Of a stretch of DNA of 51,744 bases, positions 34,749 to 46,927 are shown piece after piece. The position numbers and the translations under genes are program-made. The stretch covers positions 1-51,744 of the forward strand of contig MU400765.1 of assembly GCA_022578965.1 (NCBI GenBank). The letters run 5' to 3'. The notes below the pieces were generated by a model. That model was not told the origin of the DNA and ran no database searches. It saw only the letters and a program-made list of their open reading frames with translations. This DNA comes from Xylaria sp. FL1777 (lineage: Eukaryota > Ascomycota > Sordariomycetes > Xylariales > Xylariaceae). The first letter of the stretch is position 1. Every line of letters begins with the position of its first letter.

Positions 34749-37700
34749 AAAAATTTTCATCCCCAAAAAATAATGGATATTTTATATTACTGGGCTTGGG
34801 ATAGATGAGCCGTAGTCTAGCATCTCCCAGCTTTCCCCCCTGTTCGTTATTCTTTGTGATTCAATAGCACACGCTAGGCGCCTGACTACATGTCTGCATG
34901 AATGTTGCCGGGCGTATTATAGGATGGGCATCAGTTTTCTGTCCAGGGGGGAGAAGGGAAAAGATGTGATGGTCAGCCAATGGCTGCGCTCTATCGGCCC
35001 TACTATATATGGATATCCCACGAGCTTCATCATCACTTCACGTCCTACTTCATGGTCAGGTTATCTTATACAGATATATTTTGAAAAGTGAGGTGGGAAA
35101 ACGGCCGAAGAGAAGAAATGCTCGGGTAGTTGACAAAGTTTACCTCTCCCATCAAGAAAATATAGGACATATAATCTATTAGTTGGACCAATGTGGATAA
35201 GGCAGTTCACATAAACACCATATCAGAACCTCCAGAAGACAGTACCAGTGGGTTTAGAGTTCGCAATGGGTGCAACCGCTCTCAGTTGAATTTTAGGCCC
35301 TTATTCATAAGTTCCATTAATTCATTATCAAGAACGTAGACGAATATTAAGTGTATGGCTAGGAAGTGTATGGTGCTTGTAATCCAGTGCGTGACCCAAA
35401 TTCCCCTGCCTTGCTGACGGCCTATACTAAGCGGTAGGTGGTAGGCGAGCAAATGCTAGAGTCGATAGACACAGGATCTAAGGAGAATCACATGCCACAG
35501 GTACAACTTCCCAGTCCCGCGAGAACGATGAGATGAGGGCCGCCTTCTTATCCTTATTAAGCCGGCACACGTTCATACGCAAGTGCCACTACAGTATAGC
35601 GTCTACCAGGTCCCTAGTCAAGTTTTCGGGAAGAGACAGACATGTGGGAAAGAAGTATCTGTTGTACGAATCCTCACAAACCTCGTGTTTCGAAATGCTC
35701 AGAGCCGAGATCGGAAGCTGTATAGTGTCATATCGTAGTACCGGGATGATCTGAACATTCTACATCTGGAAGGGAAGCTCCTCACATTTCGATCTGGCGT
35801 GTATTTGACACTATTGACATGGCAATAGCCAAAGTTAGATAGAAGAAGCGAAGAGAACAGTATGGTTCCAGATTCAAATAGCAGCATTAGACGGCATAGG
35901 CCAGCGCTCATTGTCGTCCACCCTTCTCGTCTCCTTGGACAAACATTGATACTGCGAGCTCTTGCCCCTACGAATGGCGCACAGAGTCGGGCACCTCATC
36001 TCTTACCCGACGCGCGCTAAATCGACCAGGAGTTGCCCAGCCCAACGGCTAGTTAGACTAGGCCGCGCAATTCGGTATTGTAAAAGCATAAGCCCAGGCG
36101 CGAACAAGCCTTGGACCCTCGGCGGATGTCGCCGTTCTAGTGAATCTCTGAGCCTGCTGTGTGTAACCAAAACAAAACCGTTGACTTTGCCCGAGGGCAA
36201 ATACATGAGTCAAAGTTGACACTAGCTCAGCCGCTTTCTTGCAAGGTCTGGTAATACGCGACAAGAGAGTAAGCAATGAAGTCTATAGGTACTCAGCTAT
36301 TGGTTAGCGCATAGCTCAACGCTTACTGCATGCGGCGACCGATTGTTGCCTAAACGCGGGGCGTTCTCATCGGCAGACACGACCATCTTTATGATGATTC
36401 TCCGAATTGTCGAATCAGAACCAAGCGCTTTGATAACGTGTCTCAGAGGCTCTGTGAAAGCTCATGCGGATTACAGGCGATTATTATCTAGTCTCGATTT
36501 CTATGATGGCTTCAAAGCGTCGAAACTCTCGAGCGACCCGATCGAGCCCTGTCAAATGCTCGATCGCTAGTGCATGGCAGTGAAGCGACTAGAACAGCAC
36601 CAGCCACTTGGCGATGCAGATGTAACGCATGGCGGCATATCGACTCACACATGTAGACCGAGATATATCGTTTAAGTGATGCTGTGAGAGTGCTTGAGAA
36701 GCACATGTCATACCGCCTAGTAGAAGCTACTCTCCGTGCTGTATACTATGACAGGCGTATGGTGCTCTGGGAGCAACGGGTAGCGCCGAAGATACGACTG
36801 GAGGTAAACGCGAGCGAAGGGTCTGCTACTACCACGGCATCCTGAAAATCCCGATCTCAAGAGGGCGGCGGCCGCCGAAGGGAGAAGACAATAGTTGGAA
36901 CAGTGATGGGAGCGGCGATGGGAGCGTATGATGCGCTACGGCCCAGGTAGATTGGCGGGAGAATGAACCACGTTCGTCGACCCAAGACCGAAAGAGCTCC
37001 CCATCGTAATATATCGCGCGCTAGATCCGGCACCAGGAGAATTCTATAGGGCACCCAAGCATAAGCGAGCGTTTCGTCTGTTGGGGTTTCGGGCGGCGAT
37101 GGAAGCAGCGCATTACCTAACGGCATCAGTGGCAAAGTCGGGTATAGATGGTCGTCTCAATTGCCCATCGGATCCGATTTGAAGCTCTGATGGGAACAAC
37201 ATGGGAACAACTTGGGTAGCTGACCAGGCCATAGTTGGGAGCCGTCTAAGTAGAAGAGAAGGGGAGAGGGAGGGAGGAGTGCGGAGAGGGCCGAGAGGAG
37301 AGGCCATGACACGGATAAGGGTATCCATCCATACAGCGACCTGGCAAGTAGTCATTGCACCTATAGCCGGTACACCACTATACCGCACATATGCAAGACG
37401 CAGATGCTTGCGAAGGCCATCCAGTCAGCAGAGGGCATCGGTAATGAAGGTACATAGGGTATGTAGGTAGGTACCTACATGTATGCGTATGTGGGTACCT
37501 AGGGAGATCGGTGGGGAGACGACTACCTGCCCAGGTGGGCACTTACCTAAGGTACCTATGTACATAGGTAGTCTACTATTTACAGTACAGTATATGTACG
37601 AAGCATCATGGGCAGTGACAAGAGGAGCGTTAAGCAAACAGCGTTTGTTCCCGCCACTTTCCCTTTCGGGCGACTAGGCTATCGTCGAGGACCACTCAGC

Positions 37701-40075
37701 ACCCATCGTCGATTTCCGATTTACGATTTCGGACGTTGCATTTCCCCGCGACAAGATGCAAATCGGGCGGGCGGGCTGCCGGTCGCTTATCAGGGAGGCA
37801 GTGGCGCAGCCTTACTAACTCTATTCGTGCAGCGTTTCGTGCAGCGTGCACCGTGGCACCATGCCAGTACCCGTGTGTTACCTACCGTGTGTTACAGGCC
37901 CATTCGATGTTCCCTTCAACGAACGTACAGTAGGGGTACCATACACAACAACAGCCAGGGAGACCACGGCTGCTAGGAGTGCACAGATGCTATATGTACA
38001 CTGCCTAGGTAGATGGAGTAGCGTACATATTGCGTACGCAGTACATTCTGTATGTATACTAGGTGTAGGTAATAGTAGGTAGTGTGCAGCTGCGGTCAAA
38101 ACTGCGGGGTTTTGAATTTCAGCCTCGATGAGACACCATTGCAGGCTGACCCGTCCCCAGCGAGGGTCCTAGTCTACCTAGGTACCAACCCCGAGCTAAT
38201 CAGAGTCATGGGTACAGTTCTGGGGCAATGAGCTGACAGGCCAGCTGCATGGGGCTGGGCCTACAAAAGCCGATTCAGAGGCAGGTGCACGTACATATAG
38301 TGTACACATACATACTTAAGTACCTATCCAAAATACCACCTCACTGGAACGGGGAAAGCCCCAGCAACACTAGACGATAGTAGGTGTCATGGCTAATGTC
38401 CCGAAAGGAGACAGAACAGACATCACTTGGGATGTATGTAGGTATGCGGAAAGGATGATGACAACAGTGCTACAGCGCTTTGGGCCCTCAGCCCGTCCAA
38501 TTAGACCATGTTCTATCGTCAATAAGTAAAAGTAAAGACGGCAACGTGGAAAACGGTCAAGGGTCAAGAAATGTTGTGGGTCTTGAGCCGCTAACATCTA
38601 ACATCCATGTTCTATTCTCAGTACAGACTAGTAGGCTAGGCTATGATGAAATCCGGCCGATTTCAATCTGCACTTACGTCACAACGTCTCGTCAACGGGG
38701 CGTTGCCCTTGCTGCTACCCGCAATGCACTTGCCAGCCGCCGGGCTGCACTGCCGCAAAAGATGTACCGACAGAGTACCTTCCTGCGTCGAACTTCCCAG
38801 CTGGAAAGCACACAGGGAGGGCCATGACAGATTTACATGTGTCGTAGGTAGAGACCTGCCTTCCTAACAGGCAGGCCGTGTACCTACATGTATGTAGTAG
38901 GCAGGGCAGAGGCGACTGGCCTGACACGGCAAGCATCATCTGCACTTCCACTTGCTTTACCACCCCTTTGTTTCTCTGGACGGAACCACCTAGACTGAAC
39001 CACCTGGACTACCTACCTAGGGTAGGCGACTGAACCTGCCAGTTCAGGAACTACCGCATCTCTGCCAGGTGCCTCACCTGCATTGCATGCACATCCACGG
39101 CGTTCGATGTTGATTGCTGCTGCCAATCTCCCGTACAGCGAACCTGCTTGCAAACCCCGTCGAGCTTGGGCTTGGGCAACAAAGGCAACAAGAGGGCAAA
39201 CAACGTTGGAACCCAACGCCCCAGCCGAGTTTCATCACCGACCATGACAACCATACCAGCTCGGCTGCGCTCTCACTGCTCACTCTCGCTTTTCAGGACG
39301 AATATAGGAGCAAGCAAGCCCTTGCTTTGTTGTTGACTGAATATCTCATCATTCAGCAGCTATTGAATAGCCACTACATTGCCGAGAACTCATCCGTATA
39401 CGTGACACCGGCACTCATCAGCTCTCACAGATCTCCGACAGTCTCGACTACGTACAACCTCCCCTTCTTGTCCATTTCTTTCTCTCGTCTTTGTTATTCT
39501 TGTTCAGGCGTAGTGAAACCACTACTGGCTCGCCTCTCTTCGCTACCTGCTGTAACTGTAAGTCAGTGCCACCCGCACATAAATCGCCTGCTAGGTAGTC
39601 CCAGCAGGCCATCACTCGGAACCACGCTCTTTTATTAGTAGCATGGACGGAAAGGCATGTACTCGTTAATATTTACTGATGTCGAGGTCAGCATACGAGC
39701 ACCACGTACGCTCAGGCTAAATTTCAAGCCAGGCAATCAGTGTTGGTCAGCGTCAGTCCATTCATACCATTTTTACTAGGCCTACAACAGCCATAGCGTC
39801 TAATCCTACCATCACACACACACGGGCGCGCTCCAGGGTGAACGCACGTAGTCCAGCCTAACAGCTCACATCCATTCACCTCCATTTGCATCTGTCAGCT
39901 TTAATCAGATCTGCGGACTCTGCCAGCTTTGTTTGCTCCTCTCATCTTCCACACAGCTCACCCCTTCGGTCCGTGAAGACGTTATAGTAGTACGAGTCTC
40001 GGAATCCACAAGTTCTGCTATGCTAACTGTCTCTGAATTAGAGATCCTTGTTCCTAGTTTACGAGGAGAGACGTC
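34749..40075. other. 5.3-kb gene-poor region inside the island
   Basis: No convincing protein-coding gene was found. The many short frames (the largest is 174 codons at 39114-39638) overlap on both strands, lack domains, and show no conserved exon joins. From about 37.4 to 39.05 kb the sequence is rich in TACCTA/TAGGTA words and small palindromes. From about 39.1 kb the plus strand becomes pyrimidine-rich (for example 39460-39510), as in fungal promoters and 5' leaders, and GTAAGT at 39557 could be the donor of a leader intron of the gene at 40076. tRNA and 5S signatures were not seen. A non-coding RNA or long leader is possible, but unproven. Confidence 0.55.
37467..37571. repeat. Palindromic TAGGTACCTA-type motif cluster
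   Basis: The sequence holds the perfect 12-bp palindrome GTAGGTACCTAC (37467-37478), a GGTACCTAGG copy near 37494, and the perfect 16-bp palindrome ACCTATGTACATAGGT (37554-37569). Related words recur at 38170-38185, 38875-38900, 39005-39025 and 43547-43560, and again at 47295-47314. All lie outside coding exons. Confidence 0.8.
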
Positions 40076-42751
40076 ATGGCGGCAAATCACATCGAAGATG
40101 AAGTCAAGCCTGCATCGCCCGCGATATTGATGTCTATCGATACCCTTGACGAATTTGCGCGCAAACTATATAGGCGTGCACGCAACGCTGGTTCCAGCTT
40201 CGAAGCTGTGGCTACTGTTGTCCGCGACTTGCATACTGTGCTTAAGCATCTCAAGGTCGAGGCTGAGGATCCCGAATCTCTGCTGAATAGTGAGAATAGC
40301 ACCATTTATACTCGACAGTTGGCACCCACAATAGAGGACTCCGAGTTCACACTGAAGCAGCTAGACACAATCCTGGAGAAATACTTCGACGGCAGCTCAG
40401 GTGGATCGTCAGCCAGCGGAGATAGTGAGCGCCATGTTGTCGTAAATGACAGTAAGAAAGGTTGGATAATGTTGGATAGCCTAGAGCTTGATAAGGTCGA
40501 CCTGATTTGTAGCAAGCTGGCCAGTCAAAAGCTCAATATTGACATGTTTCTCGACTCCGTTCAGCTACACAACCCCAGCAAGTCGCGCCAATTAGTAGAC
40601 ACCACTAGTACCGATCTCGACGCTATTAAGGATAAGGTTGATGCCATAGCCTCGCGCCTTTGTCAGCGCGAAGATTCGGGGTTTTGCGAGGACGAGGATC
40701 AGCTCTGGGAGCAATTCAGGGACGCACTCGAAGAGGATGGCTTTTCGAAAGATGTACTGCGGAAGAACCAAGTAGGTTTACAGTTCCTTCCTCCCCTCTG
40801 TCTATAACCAATTAGAACAAATGTCTGACAGATATTATAGGATGTCCTACGAGCGTATATTCGTCAAGTTGATGAAAAAATCACAGCATTTGGTGGTGGT
40901 ACACCTTCTGTTAGGGGTTTTTTAGAGAGCTATACACCGTCAGCGGACCTCGACATGAACCCGCCTTATCCAACCCCGACAAATATTAGTGAAAGAGCTC
41001 CTTGCCATCCTGATATTAACAATGAAAAGTTCTCCCCCTCTTTAAAGATGGAGCGGCTGCGATATGATGACTACCCTCCTCAGCCTGCTCAACTATCCAC
41101 TCGAGATACTGGCCTCTCGTACGACGACCACTATTCTTGTGACAACCAAAACGAACCGCCTTCAGGCTCGATGGCTTTAATATCAACGAAGGAACTTATG
41201 GCATTAGACGGACAGAACACTGACCTAGCCATCGTCATGGGTAATATGCACATGCATAATGTGCCTCCATCTATACACGGGAACTATGTGACTTCCAGCT
41301 CTCAACCTCGGAGATACTTACCTCCTTCGTCCTCACAGCCACTCCTTTTCTCCCCTGCCGATCGAATTTATACTCTTGATGAACAATACGATTATGAACA
41401 TGACCCGCCGCCCAGATACGTCCCTTCACTGCCACCCCCGCCACTCAGTGGCGACAGAAGTTCCCCACCCACTATTAATTCTAATTCAGTATCTGCCCCC
41501 TCTCTCGTTCGAAAAGAGGCAGCAATCCCGTCACAGGAGTCAACCTACCCAAGAATTGCGCGCCTAGGACCTGACAGTCAAGGTCGAGAAATCCTACCCG
41601 ATGCGAAGTGGACACGAATCCGCCGGAGCTTGGTGTCACCTGAAGTCCTCGCACGAGAAGGCCTACGCTATGAAGCACGTCCCGAATTTGTCGCCATACT
41701 TGGCGAATTAAGGAGGGAAGATATTGCTGAGCTAGCAAGAAAAAGCGCAGAGGTGCGCAACGGGCGGAGGCGAGGCATGCCAAACACTTCGAGTGGTTCC
41801 ACGCAAGGTAGATTCGATGAGAGAAGACGGCGGCCGGAGGACTCTTATTATCCTGATAAATACCGAAACTGGGACGTCATCGAGGGTCAACGCGATAAGA
41901 ACAGGCCTGGATATGTGATTGACCCTCACGGTCGACATCGTGCAAATAGTACAGTCAGTTCTACCGGTGAATTATGGGATTCAAGCGATGATGAAGCATC
42001 TGAAGACGCTTATGACCATGCCTCATTTGCCCGCTGCCCAAGCTCTTACCCTCCTCCTTCCCAGTCACGTCCATCCTCGTGCCATCAATACTTTAACCCT
42101 TGCAATGGATCAAATGGAGCAGACGCATCCGGCAATGGCGAGGACAAGGGTACTAAAGTCTACCCGGCTATCGTACCATCGCCGATAGAAAAAGAAAAAA
42201 ATGGGGAAAGCCGCGAAAAAACTAGTCCTTCGGCGACAGTGAAACCAAAACCTATTTTGAAAAATAAACATGATGATCCGCATGTACGATTTGACCCTAA
42301 ACCTCAAGTCTTTGAGGATGGTTCGGGTTCGATATCACGGAGTGCCGGTCGACGAGACAGAGGGAAGGAGACTAATGAGCGAGATTATCGGGATAGAGAT
42401 CACGATAAAGTTCGGATCCGGGATAAAGACCGGGATAAAAGATATCGGACGGATCGCGATCTTGATCGAGAACGTCGATCAGATCGGGATGCTGATCGAG
42501 ATCGTGAGCGCGAGCATCGGAATAATGGCGGCAATAGCAGTAGCAAGCATTATACAGGCACTTCTGGTATTCGACGCAGTGACCGCGATGACCAATCTAA
42601 CCGGCGTTACCGAGATGATCGCGATCATGACCGAGACCGCGATCGGGGAAACCGCAAGAAGGCTCGAAGCGAGACACTCCGCGCAGTTGGGATTGGGGGT
42701 GCCGCCGCTAGCTTGTTGAGTGTGCTAACAGAGGCTGCCGCCGGCTTGTAG
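40076..42751 (+). CDS. DUF8035-type protein with RD-rich C-terminus, function unknown
   Basis: There are two exons, 40076-40771 and 40841-42751, giving 868 aa. The 69-bp phase-0 intron (GTAGGT...CTGACAGATATTATAG) joins LRKNQ to DVLRAYIRQ. Residues 1-230 look helical (FARKLYRRARNAG, VVRDLHTVLKHL, TLKQLDTILEKYF), like the N-terminal modules of many fungal signalling or STAND-type proteins. The middle is a disordered Pro/Ser/Tyr-rich region. Residues about 485-540 (KWTRIRRSLVSPEVLAREGLRYE... RREDIAELARKSAEVR) resemble the short DUF8035 domain found in such fungal proteins. About 730-840 is an Arg/Asp repeat region (RDRD, RDKDRD) suggestive of nuclear or RNA-associated proteins. The role is unknown; the domain name is from memory. 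Confidence 0.75.
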
Positions 42752-44101
42752 TCGCTTGGGAAAGACTGAAACGATAACTGGAAGACTGAAGCAACGACAT
42801 CATCGCTATTATTATCACCGCCGTCACCTCTATCACGACCCTCTTTTCAATGCAAAAATTGGACTAATGTCTCTTCGGTGTAGCAGGCGGAAAAATATCA
42901 AGTGCGAAGCGTGAAATTTGCCTTCATGGCCGGGTTTTGGGGATATCATTCACATTGTGGCATTACATTACCACACCGGCGTTTTTCTTTCTTTCTGTTG
43001 TTGCTGTTGTTGTTTAGTATACCCTATCTGGAGTCACCTTACGATCTACACTCGTTTTATACCATTTGTACAGCTTGAAATTTGTAGAGAGAGACTAGGT
43101 ATTTTTGTTTATGTAGTGAGAAGTTGGAAAGAGAAAACGTAGATGGATTATATACAGGAAGAATCTGGAAAGAATGTGCGTGGCCGGACGTTTTGTCCCT
43201 ATGACTTGTGTTCTACTTATCAAAAGTAGATTGCTGATGAAGTTCTAGTACACCTAAAGTTTCTAGTATTTACTCTCTAAGGCTAGTGATATCTGTAGTC
43301 TATTTACTTGAGCAATGAAAGGACTACGATATGCAATCCAGCTAACCCTCTAATCTGTTGTACAAAGCCGGCAAATTTGGGCCTTGGTGATAGTAGTGGA
43401 CAGGCGAGTTTAGAATAAGAGGACCTATCGTAGCTTCCTAACTGTCAGGCTTTGCCATTATGTGAATGTATTGTAGTTGTAGATGGTATGGAGTGGACCT
43501 AGTATCCTAACACTGTCGCTACCATATATATATATATATATACACACCTAGGTAGCTAGGCCATAGCTGCCTACACTAACTCTAACTTGGTTTCTCGCCC
43601 CCTAAGTCATAAATCGACTCTTCTAGCAGCTGCAAACAAAATCTTCAGTACAACTGATATGACAATGACGCTCACGACACGAAGATAAAAGGGACTTGGG
43701 AATCATTTGTTCATATATTTCATTTGATCTCTTTATAACCATCGTATCTACCACTTAGCCAAGTGAGCACCTATGTACCGCTCCCCCTGCGTCAAGCAGA
43801 ATTCCATTCCGTCCATATGCATGTCGCTCGAAGTATAAACATAACACAATACATAGCATACGATAATCAATGATCCACCTCCCCCAAGAAAGACAGACAT
43901 ATAACCTCTTTTCAACGTTGTTTCCAACGACAGATGCCCACCCATCTAATGGAATTAACACTAACCACGGAACCAACCACTAAATCGCAACATGGAGGTA
44001 GCATTTAGGAACCTGCTCCTGGTTCATCGAGCCAGATGGATGCAACGTATAACAAAAGCATAGACAAAACTCAAACTTAAACAACTATGACGTAAGAACT
44101 A
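42752..44101. other. Convergent intergenic region
   Basis: This is 1.35 kb between two gene ends, so it holds two 3' UTRs. It includes an (AT)9 microsatellite at 43524-43541 and a TAGGTAGCTAGG motif just after it. A 74-codon frame at 42918-43142 and two overlapping minus-strand frames near 43750-43976 have no family resemblance. I see no gene. Confidence 0.65.
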
Positions 44102-46927
44102 CTAGCGACCTTGCCGTCTTGAAGACCGCCTAATCGTGTCCATCTCCTTCCCCTTCCCCTGAACAGAAGGATCGGAACTCAAACTCCGAATCTTATCCGA
44201 TGTCTGGTAGCTCTCGGGTTCGTTCTTGCCCTCAGAAAGAACCTGTTTACTATGCCTCATGATTTTCATTTTCTCGACTACGAAGTCCCGCTGTTTTCGT
44301 GCCTCGGGAATGTCGTACTGAAGCTGTGTAGATGGCGGGAGATGCTCGGCGTCCGCTGTACCGTTGTCTTCGACGGGTTCAAGGAACTTATCAAATTCAG
44401 ACCCGCCCGACACAGACTGCGCGGGGCCGGATTGCCGCGCCATGGGACCAGGGGCAGAGGCGGAATCGGCGCTCGCGCTGGATGCAGCAGACACGTTGCT
44501 TGTCGCACGGCCGAGGATCTGACGCTTCCGCCGGCCGGGGCGCGACAGAGGACCCGAATGGAAGATAACCCCCTCCGGCGCTGCATCGCCATTTGTCATG
44601 AGAGAATTGAGTCTTTTCGACAGTTCCAGGCGCTCGAGGTCTTTAGCCTGTTGCGCCTTGCGCCGCTGTTCGGTCTCCGGATCACAACTAGGTGGTTCTT
44701 TCGATGTTGTTCGCGTAGTGGCGTCTGATTCTTCACCTGCTTCAGAATCGCCCACTTCGCCTTCTATAGGGAGGCGCTTAAGTGTTTGCTTTGCCTGATG
44801 GTGTTTCGGCGGAGACGTTGATTTATTTAGGTTGCTAGCTGTTGTCTCTGAGAGTGGTGCTGATGCGAATGCGTGGTCGAGATGGGGTGGGTGCGTAGGC
44901 GCCGTTTCGTAGTGTGACTCGAGTGTGTCCTGTCTTCGAAGCGAAGACGTTTGGTGATTGGCACTCGCCGTATCAATGTCGAATGCAGTCGTATCTATAC
45001 CGGCTCGTGGAGGCGGCGCTTGCGCTCCACGAATAGGTTTCGTAATAGTGGGTTTCGTGGGTACGGGCTCTGATCGAGATCTGTTGAGAGTTTCTCTCCC
45101 TTGCTTCTTATCCTCTTCTTTACGCTTCAAGTTCGCACGGAGAGAGTCCAAATTCCGAACTAGTTCTTCGAATTGGAACGTGTTCCATGGCATTAAGCAT
45201 CCTGTTGTGATGCACTGCCATAGCCATTCAACATTGATGATTGGTATGTTGTGATATATAGCAAGGTCACGTTTCTGTTCTCTCAGTGTACCCAAATCCG
45301 GGCAGATGAGTAGTGTGATCTGCCTATTTAGTTTTTCTGAATATATAGCACCTAACTGCGTAACAGTTTTCTCCACTTGATTCAGCTGTTCATTGACGAA
45401 ACCAGCTGTGCATATCGTCAAATTTTGAAATCCGTCAATAGGAAATCGTGGAAATGGCTGGCCCAGAACACGGTCGCTAGGAAGAAAGAGGGTCTTGTTG
45501 TGAATGCAACGTTCGATGAAAAACTCTGTAACGATCTGGACTCCGTCGGGAAGTCGTGGATGGCTATCAGGCTGTGATGTTTGTGGTACGAGTAAATAAC
45601 GCCGATTTGGCAGTACAGCATGACTTGATGACGCAACATCATTCAGGGATAGCGCTAGTTGGCCACCATGTGAAGTGAGGAAGCCGAGGAGAACCTGCTC
45701 TTTTGGTTCCGGAAAGCCATGAACAAAGAATCGACAGCCCGAAAAGATACCTTTCCTAAGAGCTGGCCAGCCACTGTCGCTCGGTTGTATTGCGGGTTGT
45801 GCTACGGCTTGTATAGTCTCGGTTGCGGATTTGGCCGAGTCTGTAGGAACTGGAGCAACAGGGGTGCTCGATTCTCCCTGAACATTATCGGCTCGTGAGA
45901 GGTCGCCAGCCGACTGATTTAAGATATCTCCCCATATATTATGACTCTGGCTATTCATCCTCATACTCGCGCTCTTCCGCAGTTTTCTCCTCCCCCCTTC
46001 GGAAGAAACACCGGGCCCGTCTCGCGCTCGTTTGCCAAGCGATATTCGTTTGAGGTCCCGGCGTGACCAAGCACCGTTGCCCCGTTCTTCTGGTGGGAGG
46101 GTGGGATCGTAGCATTCCTCGTTGAGTATCATGGCCCGTTCGACGCTGTCATGTAGCCATTCAATAGAAACGCAGCGGATATCCCATCTACGGGCAGCGC
46201 CGTACTTCTTACCCTCGGGTTTGGAGACTATGAGATGGGTTACTCGCCGGGAGAGGTCGGCGACGTATTCGCCGCCGTTCGCTCTCACCTTGTCCTCGAT
46301 CATGGCTCGCACAACATCTGCAGACGTCAGCTATAGTCGATTCACAGGTTCGAGGTCGGGAGACGGACTGTCCTCAAAGCCGGTCAGACAGCACACCAGC
46401 CTCTGTCTCCCGGACTCGGCCGCGTGGGAGCTGCTGGGACCACCACCACCCGACTCGAATGTCTTCAGCTTCCAAAGCTGTTCCAACGCAGCAAAGTCGA
46501 TCTCTTGGTCCTCCACCCACAGTGTCCGCACGGCATCGACCCAGCCAGCAGCCATGGGCTTGATATCGGGTCTCTCCTTGGCGACATGGCGGTACTTGGC
46601 CGTGTTGTAGTCGCCGACGATGAGGTGGGTGACGTCGGGCGTGAGGTCGTACTTGTGGACGCCGCCCATGTCGGCAGTGCGCTGGGCTATTTCGCTCTAC
46701 ATGGACAAGCAAACGTCAGTCGGCACGCCAGTCGACACGCCAGTCGACAGCATGATCAGAGATACACTTACACGTTGGTCGGCCTCGATACTCGTGCAGC
46801 AGAGCACGAGGCCATGAAAGGGCCGCGAGGAGTTGAAGGAATGGTAATCGTTGCTATCAGTGGCATCGGTGGCATCGATGGCATCGTTGGCATTGTCGGA
46901 AGTGGGCGGCGAGTTCAGCATGGCCAA
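44102..46927 (-). CDS. rad4: Rad4/Cut5/Dpb11 (TopBP1 family), four-BRCT replication and checkpoint scaffold
   Basis: Three exons (46927-46772, 46696-46369, 46317-44102) give 899 aa. Four BRCT repeats can be read: BRCT1 about 36-120 (FHGLVLCC, VTHLIVGDYNTAKY, AAGWVDAV), BRCT2 about 150-235 (RLVCCLTGFED, NGGEYVADL, VTHLIVSKPEGKKY, SIEWLHDSV), BRCT3 about 350-443 and BRCT4 about 457-547 (ICTAGF, LGAIYSEKL, NVEWLWQCI). The C-terminal third is disordered. These proteins bind phosphorylated Sld3/Sld2 to start replication and phosphorylated Rad9 to activate the ATR/Mec1-type checkpoint. Intron 1 (75 bp) carries a tandem repeat. Intron 2 is only 51 bp with an unusual GTCCGT donor but a good CTGAC branch and CAG end; it is needed to link GFED to VRAMIEDK. 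The start could be Met1 or Met3. Confidence 0.9.
46713..46748 (-). repeat. Three tandem 12-bp units inside rad4 intron 1
   Basis: On the coding strand the unit is GTCGACTGGCGT, present three times (one copy with two transitions). It fills about half of the 75-bp intron, and one copy contains a CTGAC branch-point word. Confidence 0.85.

Noticed and set aside
37440..39030. Clustered short repeats as a CRISPR array or telomere
   Set aside because: The repeats are short, irregularly spaced palindromes in a fungal genome. They lack CRISPR spacing and the TTAGGG telomere unit.
39114..39638. 174-codon frame upstream of the DUF8035-type gene
   Set aside because: It is Ser/Leu-rich, without domain or conserved join, and lies in a pyrimidine-rich stretch typical of a fungal promoter or leader.
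46340..46365. B-box-like GGTTCGAGG as part of a tRNA gene
   Set aside because: No A-box or foldable cloverleaf surrounds it, and it lies in the rad4 exon/intron boundary. No tRNA or 5S gene was found in the window.
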